Shown here: in pieces, positions 18,610 through 28,619 of the stretch
How the letters are laid out: each line of letters begins with the position of its first letter
Numbering within the stretch: the stretch's first letter is position 1
DNA from: Glycomyces amatae
Lineage (GTDB): Bacteria; Actinomycetota; Actinomycetes; Mycobacteriales; Micromonosporaceae
Direction: 5' to 3'
NCBI RefSeq assembly: GCF_020991375.1
Contig: NZ_JAJLQZ010000008.1
Location: 177,205 to 241,204 of the forward strand
Length of the DNA stretch: 64,000 nucleotides
Translations under genes and position numbers: made by a program
Notes under the pieces: model-generated
What the model saw: the letters and a program-made list of their open reading frames with translations, nothing else
Told to the model about the DNA's origin: nothing
Database searches by the model: none

Positions 18610-18616
18610 GTCCACA

Positions 18617-18698
18617 ACGGTAACGGTTCTGACACACGTGTCCTGACCTGCACTCGTCACCACCCAATAGTTGGGATCGGCGCGGGGGAGCCTAGGGT
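18617..18698. promoter_or_regulatory. Divergent leaderless promoters of metF and polyprenyl synthase
   Basis: The minus-strand -10 TACCGT (18617-18622) lies 7 nt from the metF ATG. On the plus strand, TTGGGA (18671-18676), a 16-nt spacer and TAGGGT (18693-18698) lie 7 nt from the GTG of the synthase. The 8-bp palindrome ACACGTGT (about 18633-18640) sits between the two promoters. Confidence 0.5.
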
Positions 18699-18705
18699 TC
18701 GGACC

Positions 18706-19758
18706 GTGGAGCTCAACGAGCGCATCGGCGCAGCCCTGACCGCCTTCCTCGACCGGCAGGCCGCCGTCATCTGCGACATCGACCCGTGGCTCGGTTCGTA
18801 CGCCGATGCGGTGCGCGACTTCGTGCTGAAGGGCGGGAAGCGGCTGCGTCCGGCGTTCGCGTACTGGGGCGCGCGGGGCGCGGGGCTCGGGGACTCGCCG
18901 GAGCTGGTGGCGTGCGTGTCGTCGCTGGAGCTGCTCCAGGCCTCGGCGCTCATGCACGACGACCTCATCGACGGCTCGGACACGCGGCGCGGGGCGCCGT
19001 CGGTGCACCGGCGCTTCGCGGCCCTGCACCGCGAGCAGGGCTGGTCGGGGCGGCCCGAGGAGTTCGGTGCGGCCGCCGCGATCCTGCTCGGGGACCTGTG
19101 CCTGGCCTGGTCGGACGAGCTGCTGTGCTCGGCGGGGATGCCGGTGGCCGCGGTCGCGGCCGCGCGGCGCGACTTCGACCTGATGCGCACCGAGGTGAGC
19201 GCCGGGCAGTACCTGGACGTGCTCTCGGAGGTGCGCCGGGACGTCTCGGAGGCGACGGCCGCGAAGGTGGCCCGGTACAAGTCCGCGAAGTACACCATCG
19301 AGCGGCCGCTGCTGGTGGGCGCGTCGCTGGCGGGCGCGGGCGGGGCCGTGCGGGGGCACTACTCGGCGATCGGGCTGCCGCTGGGCGAGGCGTTCCAGCT
19401 GCGCGACGACGTGCTGGGGGTCTTCGGCGACCCGGCGCAGACCGGCAAGCCCGCCGGGGACGACCTGCGCGAGGGCAAGCACACGTTCCTGGTCGCCAGG
19501 GCCTGGGCCGCGGCGGACGGCGCGCAGCGGGCGGCGCTCGACGCGGGGCTGGGCGACCCGGACCTGGACGGGGACGGGGTGGCGCGGCTGCGGGCGATCC
19601 TGATGGACACCGGCGCGCTGTCCGACGCGGAGGCGCGCATCGAGGCGCTGGCGTCCGAGGCGGAGGCGGCGCTGGAGGCGTCGCGCCCGGACGTGGAGCC
19701 CGCGGCGCTGGAGGTCTTCGCGGGACTGCTGGTCAAGGCCGTCAAGCGCGACTTCTGA
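18706..19758 (+). CDS. Polyprenyl (geranylgeranyl-type) diphosphate synthase
   Basis: A trans-isoprenyl diphosphate synthase of 350 residues that builds C15-C20 or longer allylic diphosphates from IPP. Both aspartate-rich motifs are present: HDDLIDGSDTRRG (D85-D86-x2-D89) and QLRDDVLGVFGDP (D234-D235). The substrate-binding GGKRLRPA is near 43-50. The residues before the first motif (LLQASALM) set chain length, but I will not assign the product. GTG at 18706 is chosen because it fits the family N-terminus and a -10 box 7 nt upstream. Confidence 0.88.
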   Translation: MELNERIGAALTAFLDRQAAVICDIDPWLGSYADAVRDFVLKGGKRLRPAFAYWGARGAGLGDSPELVACVSSLELLQASALMHDDLIDGSDTRRGAPSVHRRFAALHREQGWSGRPEEFGAAAAILLGDLCLAWSDELLCSAGMPVAAVAAARRDFDLMRTEVSAGQYLDVLSEVRRDVSEATAAKVARYKSAKYTIERPLLVGASLAGAGGAVRGHYSAIGLPLGEAFQLRDDVLGVFGDPAQTGKPAGDDLREGKHTFLVARAWAAADGAQRAALDAGLGDPDLDGDGVARLRAILMDTGALSDAEARIEALASEAEAALEASRPDVEPAALEVFAGLLVKAVKRDF

Positions 19759-19906
19759 GGCGGGACCCTATCCGCTCCCGGCCCGTCCGGGCCGAGGGCG
19801 TCACCCGAAGAGTGTGATTCATCCCCGCACGGGTGACCCAACGGTTACCACCGGTCGCCTCGCTCGTTGAACCGGGCGAAGGATCACGAACGGACGGTGG
19901 AGACAC

Positions 19907-20581
19907 GTGGGACTCTTCGGCGCCATCGGGCGCGAGACCAAGGGCGCGGTTCGCTCGCTCTCGTACGACCTGCGCCAGTCGCGGAAGCTCCGGCGGATCG
20001 GGGTGATCGCCGTGGCCACGGTCGCGGGCGGCGTCCTCGCGACCGGGGCGCTGCTGCGCGAGCCGGTGCCGGGGCTGACCGGGCCCGGCGGCGACGGCGA
20101 GGACGCGGGGATCGTCGACGGCTGGTTCGGGCTCGGCTCGGACACCACCGGGCAGGACGCCGAGGCGTCCGAGTCCGAGTCCGCGTCCGAGGCGCCCACC
20201 GGGGGCGAGGCGGCCGATCCGGGCGTCGGCGTCTCGCCGAGCGCGGAGCAGACGCAGGCCCGCGGCAGCGGCTCGGGGAACGCGCCGGGCGGCTCTCCCG
20301 GGCTCGTCCCGGTCGGCGGCGAGGAGACCTCGGGGCCGGGCGGCGAGGAGAACGGCACCGGCTCCCCGTCCCCGACGCAGGAGCCGACCCGGGAGCCCAC
20401 CGGGGAGCCGACGTCCGAGCCGCCCACGCAGGAGCCGACCGGGGAGCCGACGTCGGAGGCGCCGACGAGCGAAGGGCCGGGCGAGGCGCCGAGCGGGTCC
20501 GCGAGCGAGCCCGGGGACGGCCAGGCCCCGAAGTCCGCGTCGAACGCGCCCGACCCGCGGAAGGCCCCCGTCGGCGGCTGA
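19907..20581 (+). CDS. Single-pass membrane protein with Pro/Glu/Thr repeat tail
   Basis: 224 residues, not recognised. A basic cytoplasmic segment precedes a membrane helix (about 31-49). The rest is disordered: Ser/Glu/Gly-rich, then imperfect EPT repeats (PTQEPTREPTGEPTSEPP) encoded by GC-rich 12-bp DNA units at about 20375-20475. Such tails often span the cell wall. The start is GTG, preceded by GGTGGAG. Confidence 0.6.
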   Translation: MGLFGAIGRETKGAVRSLSYDLRQSRKLRRIGVIAVATVAGGVLATGALLREPVPGLTGPGGDGEDAGIVDGWFGLGSDTTGQDAEASESESASEAPTGGEAADPGVGVSPSAEQTQARGSGSGNAPGGSPGLVPVGGEETSGPGGEENGTGSPSPTQEPTREPTGEPTSEPPTQEPTGEPTSEAPTSEGPGEAPSGSASEPGDGQAPKSASNAPDPRKAPVGG

Positions 20582-20588
20582 GGGGCGT

Positions 20589-21794
20589 TCACGCCTTCAT
20601 TCCGGCTTTGGCCTCGGCCTTCGTCTCGCCCGTGGCCGCGGCGAGCTCGACCCGGATGGCGGCGATGTTGCGCTTGACGGCCTGCACGTCGGGCCCGTCG
20701 GGGAGGTCCTGGCCGCGGCGCTGGTCGCGCGCGGCGAGCGTCGCCAGGTTCACCAGCTCCCGCTGGAGCTGCCGCAGCAGCTGGGAGGCCGGTTTGCCCC
20801 AGCGCGCCGCGGCCCGCTTGCGGGCCTTGCGCCGGCTGCGCAGCGACCGCATCTCGGTGAGGTCGGCCGTGGTGATCACCGATTCGTCCTCGTCGGACAT
20901 GGTCGTGACGAACCAGCGCCATTCGGCGCGGGCCGCGAAGTGGTACAGCACGAAGAACAGGCCGAGGATGATCAGGCCCTTGCCGTAGGTCAGCGGGATC
21001 GTCACCGCCGGGGTCAGGCCCGCGGGCACCGGCAGGTTCCACAGCGCGTGCATCGCCAGGGCGAGCGCGAACAGGCCGACGGCGACCCCGAGGCGGATGC
21101 TGCGGCGGCGCCGGGTCTGCGTCACGTAGAACGCGATGCCGAGCCCGGCCGCGCCCGTGTAGAGCGGATGGGACCAGGGGCCGGCGACCAGGACCCGGGT
21201 GAAGGTGACCGTCAGGGCCCCCGACAGGTCCGAGTTGGGGTTCATGACCGCGAAGTTGATCGCGTAGGTGAGGTTCTCGACCACCTGGAAGCCGAGGCCG
21301 ACCAGGGCGCCGTAGATGAGGCCGTCGATGGAGCGGTCGAAGTGCTCGCGGACGATGAGGACGAGCATCGCCACGCCGAGGGCCTTGAGCCATTCCTCGT
21401 TGAGGGGGCCGACGATGGCCGGGCCCCAGGTGCGGGCCCACTGGGCGTCGGTGAGCTCGGCGAGGACCACGAGGGCGGCGTCGTTGGCGACCATGGCGAA
21501 CCCGACGGCGGCGAGCCCGCCCCAGCACATGGCGGCGGCGCGCACGGAGGGCGGTTCGCGCTCGAACAGGTCCAGGCGCGACAGGATCACCAGGAAGACG
21601 ATGACCACCAGGACGTTGATGGCCACCGAGGCCCACAGGGCGGTCGCGATGTCGGCGTAGTCGGGCGAGAGCACCGCGCCGAGTTCGAGCAGGCCGTAGA
21701 CGAGGCAGGCGACGAAGAGCCAGTAGGCGGGCCGCCGGAGGCGGACGAAGGCGCCCTGGCTCTCGACCACGACGCGCTCGGTGCGGACCGTCAT
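20589..21794 (-). CDS. PrsW-family intramembrane metalloprotease-like protein
   Basis: 401 residues. About eight to nine hydrophobic helices carry the PrsW signatures NEEWLK (E133-E134), FQVVEN (169-174), SHPLYTG (H209) and MHALWN (H249), which together would bind the metal. PrsW in Bacillus cleaves the anti-sigma factor RsiW; the target here is unknown. A basic cytoplasmic C-terminal helix-rich tail of about 100 residues is extra. The ATG overlaps the stop of the upstream membrane protein by 4 nt, so the pair is coupled. Confidence 0.82.
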   Translation of the reverse strand: MTVRTERVVVESQGAFVRLRRPAYWLFVACLVYGLLELGAVLSPDYADIATALWASVAINVLVVIVFLVILSRLDLFEREPPSVRAAAMCWGGLAAVGFAMVANDAALVVLAELTDAQWARTWGPAIVGPLNEEWLKALGVAMLVLIVREHFDRSIDGLIYGALVGLGFQVVENLTYAINFAVMNPNSDLSGALTVTFTRVLVAGPWSHPLYTGAAGLGIAFYVTQTRRRRSIRLGVAVGLFALALAMHALWNLPVPAGLTPAVTIPLTYGKGLIILGLFFVLYHFAARAEWRWFVTTMSDEDESVITTADLTEMRSLRSRRKARKRAAARWGKPASQLLRQLQRELVNLATLAARDQRRGQDLPDGPDVQAVKRNIAAIRVELAAATGETKAEAKAGMKA

Positions 21795-22420
21795 TCGCCC
21801 TCCAGCTCGAACGTCGCGGTGTAGGGCGCCGGGTCGACCTCGGACGCGGCCGGGTCGGACCCGGGGGCGAGGAGCACGAGGATCGCGGCGGCGCCTTCGC
21901 CGTTGCCGACCACGGTGATCGACCCGGCGGTGTCGATGCCGAGGACGTCGGCGCGGACGCCGGAGAGGCCGGTCGCGGTGTCGGTGTAGGACCGGAGGTT
22001 GTTGTAGGTGTAGCCGGGCTCGCCGACGATCGGGGCGACGCGGCGCTCCAGGAGGGTCTCGAGGCTGTCCACCCCGGAGCCGACCTCGACGGAGGCGGTG
22101 AGGTGGTCGCGGACGAAGTTCTGGCGCTGGTCGGCGAAGTGCACGCCCGGGCTCGTCCAGCCCGCGCCGGGCAGCTCGTACTGGAGGCTCGCCCCGGCCA
22201 CGGGGTAGGACTGGAGGTAGAGCGTCTCGCCCTCGCCGATGTTCTGGACCGAGTCGCCCAGGGCCCGTTCGAGCCCGAGCCACACCACCACGGGCAGTGC
22301 GATGGCCGCGGCGGCGAGGACCGCCTGCCACATGCGGCCGCGCTCCAGGCCGAGCCGGTTCAGCCGAATGGTGACCTCGCCCAAAGTCCCCTCCCCGCGT
22401 CTCGACACATGTGGTCTCAA
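21791..22420 (-). CDS. Membrane-anchored protein coupled to PrsW-like protease
   Basis: 209 residues. One N-terminal membrane helix (about 31-50) is followed by an extracytoplasmic domain of about 150 residues without cysteines or a recognised motif. The ATGA overlap with the PrsW-like gene makes it a candidate partner or substrate, which is inference. An in-frame TTG at 22384 has a better ribosome site (GGGGAGG) and may be the real start; TACCTT at about 22430 would be its -10. Confidence 0.6.
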   Translation of the reverse strand: MRPHVSRRGEGTLGEVTIRLNRLGLERGRMWQAVLAAAAIALPVVVWLGLERALGDSVQNIGEGETLYLQSYPVAGASLQYELPGAGWTSPGVHFADQRQNFVRDHLTASVEVGSGVDSLETLLERRVAPIVGEPGYTYNNLRSYTDTATGLSGVRADVLGIDTAGSITVVGNGEGAAAILVLLAPGSDPAASEVDPAPYTATFELEGE

Positions 22421-22516
22421 AGGTACGGGAAGGGGACCGCCGTCCGTCCGGTTTTCGGGCGGTTGCGCGACGCGCTCGGTTGTGCGAGTGCGTGATCGGG
22501 CGGCCGCGGCCTCCGG

Positions 22517-23614
22517 TCAGGCGACCTTGGTGACCCAGCCGTGGGTGTCCTCGGCGCGGCCGTACTGGAGGTCGAGGAGGGTCTGGCGCAGCTGCATCGT
22601 GAACTTGCCGGCCTCGCCGCCGCCGATGGTGAACGAGCTGTCGCGGCCCTTGACCGTGCCGACCGGGGTGATGACGGCGGCGGTGCCGCACGCGAACGCC
22701 TCGGTGAGCAGGCCCGACTCGGCGTCGTCGCGCCAGCGGTCGAGCGAGTACTTCGTCTCGCGCACCTCCCAGCCGGCCTCGGTCGCCAGGGTGAGGATCG
22801 CGTCGCGGGTGATGCCGGGGAGGATGGTGCCCAGTTCGGGGGTGTAGAGCACCCGCTCGTTCTCGTAGACGAAGAACAGGTTCATGCCCCCGAGCTCGTC
22901 GACGTACTTGTACTCGACGGCGTCGAGGAAGATCACCTGGTCGCAGCCGTGCTCGATGGCCTCGGACTGGGGCAGGAGGCTCGCGGCGTAGTTGCCGCCG
23001 GCCTTGGCCGCGCCGGTGCCGCCGGGCCCGGCCCGGTTGTACTCCTCGGAGACCCACAGCGTCAGCGGCTTCGGGCCGCCCTTGAAGTACGCGGCGGCCG
23101 GGGAGGCGATGAGGAGGTACTGGTACTCCTTCGCTGGCCGCACGCCCAGGAACGCCTCGGAGGCGATCATGTACGGGCGCAGGTAGAGCGTGGCCTCGTC
23201 CTGGCCGGGGACCCAGTCGCCGTCGGCGGCGAGGAGCTCGCGGATGGAGGCGAGGAACCACTCCTCGGGCAGGTGCGGCATCGCCATGCGGGTGGCGGAG
23301 ATGTTGAGGCGGTGCGCGTTGGCCTCGGCGCGGAACAGGCCGATGCCGCCGTCCTCGTGCCGGTAGGCCTTGAGGCCCTCGAAGATCTCCTGGGCGTAGT
23401 GCAGGACCGCCGCGGCCGGGGACAGGGTCAGGGGGCCGTAGGGCTTGAGGGTGGCGCTGTGCCAGCCGCGGCCCTCGGTCCAGGTCAAGGTGAACATGTG
23501 GTCGGTGAACACGGTGCCGAACACCGGGTTCGCGAGGATGGCCTCGCGTTCGGCGGCGGGCGTCGGGTTCGGGTGCGGCTCGCGCCGCAGGTCGGGAAGA
23601 CCGTCGGTGGTCAT
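22517..23614 (-). CDS. ilvE: Branched-chain amino acid aminotransferase
   Basis: A PLP class IV aminotransferase (365 residues) that catalyses the last step of Leu/Ile/Val synthesis and the first of their breakdown. Visible motifs are HYAQEIFEGLKAYR, RLNISATRMAMP, YLRPYMIAS, and the PLP-Lys region EYKYVDELGGMN with the class IV block GLLTEAFACGTAAVITPVG. I chose the ATG at 23614, which has AAGGA 7 nt upstream. A longer in-frame ATG at 23635 lacks one. It sits just beyond the terminator of leuB. Confidence 0.94.
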   Translation of the reverse strand: MTTDGLPDLRREPHPNPTPAAEREAILANPVFGTVFTDHMFTLTWTEGRGWHSATLKPYGPLTLSPAAAVLHYAQEIFEGLKAYRHEDGGIGLFRAEANAHRLNISATRMAMPHLPEEWFLASIRELLAADGDWVPGQDEATLYLRPYMIASEAFLGVRPAKEYQYLLIASPAAAYFKGGPKPLTLWVSEEYNRAGPGGTGAAKAGGNYAASLLPQSEAIEHGCDQVIFLDAVEYKYVDELGGMNLFFVYENERVLYTPELGTILPGITRDAILTLATEAGWEVRETKYSLDRWRDDAESGLLTEAFACGTAAVITPVGTVKGRDSSFTIGGGEAGKFTMQLRQTLLDLQYGRAEDTHGWVTKVA

Positions 23615-23725
23615 GGATCTGTCCTTCGGATTCACAGAGTCGTATCGGCGTTACTGGTCCTGATGCCTAACTTACCGCTCGTTCAGGTGGTCGAGCAGGG
23701 GACGGGCACCGCGTGGACGACATGG

Positions 23726-23772
23726 AAAAACGCCCGGCGAGGCGCTCTATTGGAGCGCGGGCCCGCCGGGCG
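23726..23772 (-). terminator. Intrinsic terminator of leuB
   Basis: On the minus strand an outer stem CGCCCGGCG/CGCCGGGCG and an inner stem GCGCTC/GAGCGC are followed by five T residues. It is one of the few hairpins in the window with a proper U-tract. Confidence 0.85.
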
Positions 23773-23793
23773 TCGAGGCTGCTTGCTGGTGGG

Positions 23794-24831
23794 TCAGCTG
23801 AGTTGTCCGGCGACGTCGGCGGCTACTCGGTCGCCTACCTCGCCGGTGCGGATCGGGCCGCCGGAGTCGCGTCCGGCGAGTTCGCGCTCGACCGCGGCGT
23901 TCACCGCGACGGCCGCGTCGGCGCGGCCCAGGTGCTCGAGCAGGAGCGCGGTCGAGGAGATCGCGGCGACCGGGTCGGCCACGCCCTGACCGGCGATGTC
24001 GGGCGCCGAGCCGTGCACGGGCTCGAACGTCGACGGGTGCGTGTGGTCGGGGTTGATGGAGCCGGTGGCGGCCAGGCCGATGCCGCCGGTGACCGCGGCG
24101 GCGATGTCGGTGAGGATGTCGCCGAAGAGGTTGTCGGTGACGATGACGTCGAAGGTGTGGGGCCGGTTCACCAGGAACATGGCCGCGGCATCGACGTGCT
24201 GGTACTCGGTGGTGACGTCCTGGTACTCGGCGGCGACGTCGTCGAAGGCCCGCTTCCACAGGCCGCCGGCGTGCACGAGCACGTTGGTCTTGTGGACCAT
24301 CGTGAGGTGGCCGCGGCGGCGGCGGGCGCGCTCGAACGCGTCGCGGACGACCCGCTCGACGCCGTAGCGGGTGTTCAGGGACTCCTCGGTGGCGATCTCG
24401 GCCGGGGAACCGGTGTGGAGGTTCCCGCCGGCGCCGGCGTAGAGGCCCTCGGTGCCCTCGCGGACGACCACGAAGTCGATGTCGCCGGGCTTGACGTCGG
24501 CCAGCGGCGAGGAGCCGCCCGGGTACAGGCGGCTGGGGCGCAGGTTCACGTACTGGTCGAACTCGAAGCGGAGCTTGAGGAGCAGGCCGCGCTCGAGGAC
24601 GCCCGGGGGCACGGTGGGGTCGCCGATGGCGCCGAGGAGGACGGCGTCGTGCTCGTCCAGTTCGGACAGCACGCTGTCGGGCAGGACCTCGCCGGTGCGG
24701 TTGTACAGGCGCGCCCCGAGGTCGTACTCGGTCGACTCGTAGCCGGGAAGGGCCACGGCGAGCACCTTCTGCGCCTCGGCGATGACCTCTTGCCCGATCC
24801 CGTCGCCCGGGATGACCGCGATCCTGCTCAT
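23794..24831 (-). CDS. leuB: 3-isopropylmalate dehydrogenase
   Basis: Oxidatively decarboxylates 3-isopropylmalate in leucine synthesis; 345 residues. It has the family N-terminus [14 protein letters not shown], the substrate segment [27 protein letters not shown], the metal/active-site block [12 protein letters not shown] and [16 protein letters not shown] at 24831 follows AGAGAGG. The frame is open for 38 more codons, which instead cover a large inverted repeat. The gene ends at a strong terminator. Confidence 0.95.
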   Translation of the reverse strand: MSRIAVIPGDGIGQEVIAEAQKVLAVALPGYESTEYDLGARLYNRTGEVLPDSVLSELDEHDAVLLGAIGDPTVPPGVLERGLLLKLRFEFDQYVNLRPSRLYPGGSSPLADVKPGDIDFVVVREGTEGLYAGAGGNLHTGSPAEIATEESLNTRYGVERVVRDAFERARRRRGHLTMVHKTNVLVHAGGLWKRAFDDVAAEYQDVTTEYQHVDAAAMFLVNRPHTFDVIVTDNLFGDILTDIAAAVTGGIGLAATGSINPDHTHPSTFEPVHGSAPDIAGQGVADPVAAISSTALLLEHLGRADAAVAVNAAVERELAGRDSGGPIRTGEVGDRVAADVAGQLS

Positions 24832-24900
24832 GCTGCCTCTCTGCTGCTTTCGATGCTGGATGCCCGACTGGTCTCGGAACGGCGTTCTGGGCCGGAGACG

Positions 24901-24949
24901 CGGAATGCGGGCGAGTGCGTTCACCATAACGCACCCGTCCCGCATTCCG
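24901..24949. promoter_or_regulatory. Large inverted repeat in the leuB promoter
   Basis: Arms of 21-22 bp (outer CGGAATGCGGG/CCCGCATTCCG, inner GTGCGTT/AACGCAC) surround a 6-nt loop. The minus-strand TATGGT (24923-24928) lies in the centre and would be a good -10. The element could be an operator across the promoter or, if transcription starts upstream, an RNA hairpin. Confidence 0.5.
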
Positions 24950-25037
24950 ACTCACGACTCTCAGCAGATGGAACGCATCGATGAACGTCCACTCCGGCGG
25001 AGGGCCGGCCGAGTTCCCATGGGGTTCGCGAACACCC

Positions 25038-26636
25038 CTAGTCCTGGAGGGTCACGGTCTTGATGCCGGTCGCGCCGACGGCGTCCTTGACGCGGCCGAG
25101 CACCTCGGCGGGCACCGGAGCGTCGAGGGCCAGCGCCATGACGGCCTCGCCCCCGGCGGCCTTGCGGGCCACCTGCATCGCGGCGATGTTGATGCCCAGG
25201 TCGCCCAAGGCCCCGCCGATGAGGCCGACCACGCCGGGGCGGTCGGCGTAGCGCAGGAACAGCAGCGAGCCGTCCAGGTCGATGTCGAGCTCGAACCCGT
25301 CGATCTCGGTCAGCCGCAGGCCGCCGTGCGGGCCCGTGCTGATGGTGCCGGAGACCTGGAGGCCCCGGCCGTCGACCATGGCGCCGCGCAGGGTCAGCAG
25401 CGTCTGGTACTCCTGCGACTCCTGCGAGGTCAGCAGGCCGACCTCGACGCCGCGCTGCTCGGCCACGAGCGGGGCGTTCACGTAGGTGACCGAGTCGGCC
25501 ACGTCCACGAACAGGCCCTTGGACGCGGCGAGCTGGAGCACCGTGACGTCGTGCGCGATGACCTCGCCGCGGACCTCCACGGTGACCGACTGGACGGCCG
25601 AGCCGGCCAGCGCGTTGAAGGTGCGGCCCAGGCGCTCGGCCAGCGGCAGGAGCGGGCGCACGGCCTCGTTGACCACGCCGCCCGCCTGGACGTTGGCCGC
25701 GTCGGGCACGAACTCGCCCGACAGCGCGAGCTTGACGCTCTTGGCGACGGCGAGGCCGGCGTTGTCCTGGGCCTCGCGGGTGGAGGCGCCCAGGTGGGGC
25801 GCGGCCACGACGTTGTCGAGCGCGAACAGCGGCGAGTCGGTGCACGGCTCCTTGACGAAGACGTCGAGGCCGGCGGCGGCGACGCGGCCGTCCTGGAGGG
25901 CCGCGGCGAGCGCGTCCTCGTCGATCAGGCCGCCGCGGGCGGCGTTGACGATCCGCACGCCGGGCTTGACCTTGCGCAGGGCGTCCTCGCCGATGATCCC
26001 GACGGTCTCGGGGGTCTTCGGCAGGTGGATCGTGATGAAGTCCGAGGACGCCAGCAGCGTGTCGAGGTCGACGAGGCGGACGCCGAGCTTCGCGGCGAGC
26101 GCGGGCTGGGCGTACGGGTCGTAGGCGACGACGTCCATGTCGAAGGCCTGCATGCGGGTGGTGACGAGCTGCCCGATCTTGCCGAAGCCGACCACGCCGA
26201 GGGTCTTGCCCTGGATCTCGACGCCGGTGAACTTCTTGCGGTCCCAGCGGCCCGCGCGCAGCGAGGCGTCGGCGCGGGCGATGTGGCGGGCGCTGGCGAG
26301 CAGCAGCGTGATGGCCTGCTCGGCGGCCGAGACGATGTTGGAGGTCGGCGCGTTGACGACCATGACGCCGCGCTCGGTGGCGGCCGGCAGGTCGACGTTG
26401 TCGAGGCCCACGCCCGCGCGGGCGACGACCTTGAGCTTCGGCGCGGACTCCAGCGCGGGCGCGTCGATGGTGGTGGCGGAGCGGACGATCACGGCATCGG
26501 CGTCGACCAGCGCGGCGTGGAGGGACTCCACGTTCGTACCGTCGATCTCCCGGACGTCGAAGTCCCCGGAGAGGACCTCGATCGCAGCGGGCGCGAGTGG
26601 GTCGGCAATGACCACGACGGGTTTCGGTTCGGTCAT
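25038..26636 (-). CDS. serA: D-3-phosphoglycerate dehydrogenase
   Basis: First step of serine synthesis; 532 residues, the long actinobacterial form. The substrate and NAD domains show VARAGVGLDNVD, the nucleotide motif LGVVGFGKIGQLV, NAARGGLIDE, and HLGASTREAQ with the catalytic His. An intervening ASB-type domain leads to the C-terminal ACT domain (YADRPGVVGLIGGALGDLGI), which usually binds serine for feedback. GAGG lies just before the ATG. Confidence 0.95.
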   Translation of the reverse strand: MTEPKPVVVIADPLAPAAIEVLSGDFDVREIDGTNVESLHAALVDADAVIVRSATTIDAPALESAPKLKVVARAGVGLDNVDLPAATERGVMVVNAPTSNIVSAAEQAITLLLASARHIARADASLRAGRWDRKKFTGVEIQGKTLGVVGFGKIGQLVTTRMQAFDMDVVAYDPYAQPALAAKLGVRLVDLDTLLASSDFITIHLPKTPETVGIIGEDALRKVKPGVRIVNAARGGLIDEDALAAALQDGRVAAAGLDVFVKEPCTDSPLFALDNVVAAPHLGASTREAQDNAGLAVAKSVKLALSGEFVPDAANVQAGGVVNEAVRPLLPLAERLGRTFNALAGSAVQSVTVEVRGEVIAHDVTVLQLAASKGLFVDVADSVTYVNAPLVAEQRGVEVGLLTSQESQEYQTLLTLRGAMVDGRGLQVSGTISTGPHGGLRLTEIDGFELDIDLDGSLLFLRYADRPGVVGLIGGALGDLGINIAAMQVARKAAGGEAVMALALDAPVPAEVLGRVKDAVGATGIKTVTLQD

Positions 26637-26764
26637 GGATACCTCGCAAAGGTAAGGAGAGACGGAGGACCGGGCGCGGCGCTGCGTCGTCGCGGCAATG
26701 GTATGTCGAACGCGTTAACGGCGCCTTACCGACCTGCCGCGTTCCGAATCCTGGAACGGTGAAG

Positions 26765-26795
26765 GCCCCGGTCCCGGCGGGTGCCGGACCGGGGC
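26765..26795 (-). terminator. Hairpin downstream of recX
   Basis: GCCCCGGTCC-C-GGC pairs with GCCGGACCGGGGC. It lies between the recX stop and the serA start. Confidence 0.55.
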
Positions 26796-26887
26796 GCGAC
26801 CTGGGAGATCGGCCTGCGGCCTTCGATTCATCGCATGGGCGGGCGCGGCGCGCGCACTTTTCGATGCGCGGCCTGTGCGGCGCCCCG

Positions 26888-27398
26888 CTATTCGTAGTGG
26901 GCGTCCTCGTCGAGGAGTCCGGCGGCCTCGCTCTCGGCTTCGGCGAGGACCTGCTTGACCACCGGGATCGCCACGCCGGAGCCGTAGCCCTTGCGGGCGA
27001 GCATGCCCACGAGCTTGCGCAGGACGGCCTCGTCGCCCTGGCCCGCGAGCGAGCGGTACCGGCGGCGGGCCAGCGCCAGGGCGGCCTCGCGCTCGTCCTC
27101 GTCGCTGACCGCCTCGACGGCGGCGTCGACGAAGTCGGGGTCGACGCCCTTGCGGCGCAGCTCCCCGGCGAGGGACCGCTTCGACAGGCCGCGCGAGCGG
27201 TGGCGCGACTCGACCCAGGCGCGGGCGAAGACCTCGTCGTCGATGAGACCGACCTCGGCGTAGCGCTCCAGGATCTCGGACACGACCGACTCCTCGAAGC
27301 CCTTGCGGCGCATCGAGTCGCCGAGCTCGGAACGGGTCCTGGGCCGACCCGACAGCAGTTGCAGGCAGTACTGCCGGGCGGCCTCGGGGTCGTTCGGC

Positions 27399-27424
<26 letters not shown>
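26888..27424 (-). CDS. recX: Regulatory protein RecX
   Basis: Inhibits RecA filament growth. 178 residues with three-helix repeats typical of Rec[18 protein letters not shown] near the N-terminus, [20 protein letters not shown], and [16 protein letters not shown]. The probable start is TTG at 27424, with GAGG 6 nt upstream, inside the last codons of recA. The 26-nt overlap suggests translational coupling, which would keep RecX low and proportional to RecA. Confidence 0.88.
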
Positions 27425-28451
<1,027 letters not shown>

Positions 28452-28497
28452 CCCGCCTCCCCTGGATCCTGATCCTGTCTGCTTAGCCATGTCGAAT

Positions 28498-28520
28498 ACG
28501 GTAGCCGCCCCGACCGACAA
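28498..28520 (-). promoter_or_regulatory. recA promoter of RecA-NDp/PafBC type
   Basis: Minus strand TTGTCGGTC, 8-nt spacer, TACCGT. This closely matches the LexA-independent DNA-damage promoter described in mycobacteria (TTGTCRGTG-N8-TAnnnT), which is activated by PafBC. Only half-sites of a LexA box (GTTCGAAC near 28537-28544) are seen upstream. Confidence 0.6.
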
Positions 28521-28588
28521 CCTAGGACAACGCCTTGTTCGAACAGGGCGGTTCCCGGGGAGACACCGGTCTCACGTCCGCCGCGCGC

Positions 28589-28612
28589 AAAATCCTATAG
28601 GATATATAGGAT
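28589..28612 (-). terminator. AU-rich terminator of DUF3046 gene
   Basis: ATCCTATA and TATAGGAT form an 8-bp stem with a 5-nt loop, followed on the minus strand by TTTT. It stands out as an AT-only stem in GC-rich surroundings. Confidence 0.55.
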
Positions 28613-28619
28613 CCGGCGC

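Noticed and set aside
16573..18705. Long plus-strand extension upstream of the polyprenyl synthase
   Set aside because: It runs antisense through metF and two other genes; the GTG at 18706 has family N-terminus and promoter support.
28530..28556. LexA box at recA
   Set aside because: GTTCGAAC and GAAC-N6-GTTC half-sites are present, but spacing and orientation do not fit GAAC-N4-GTTC.
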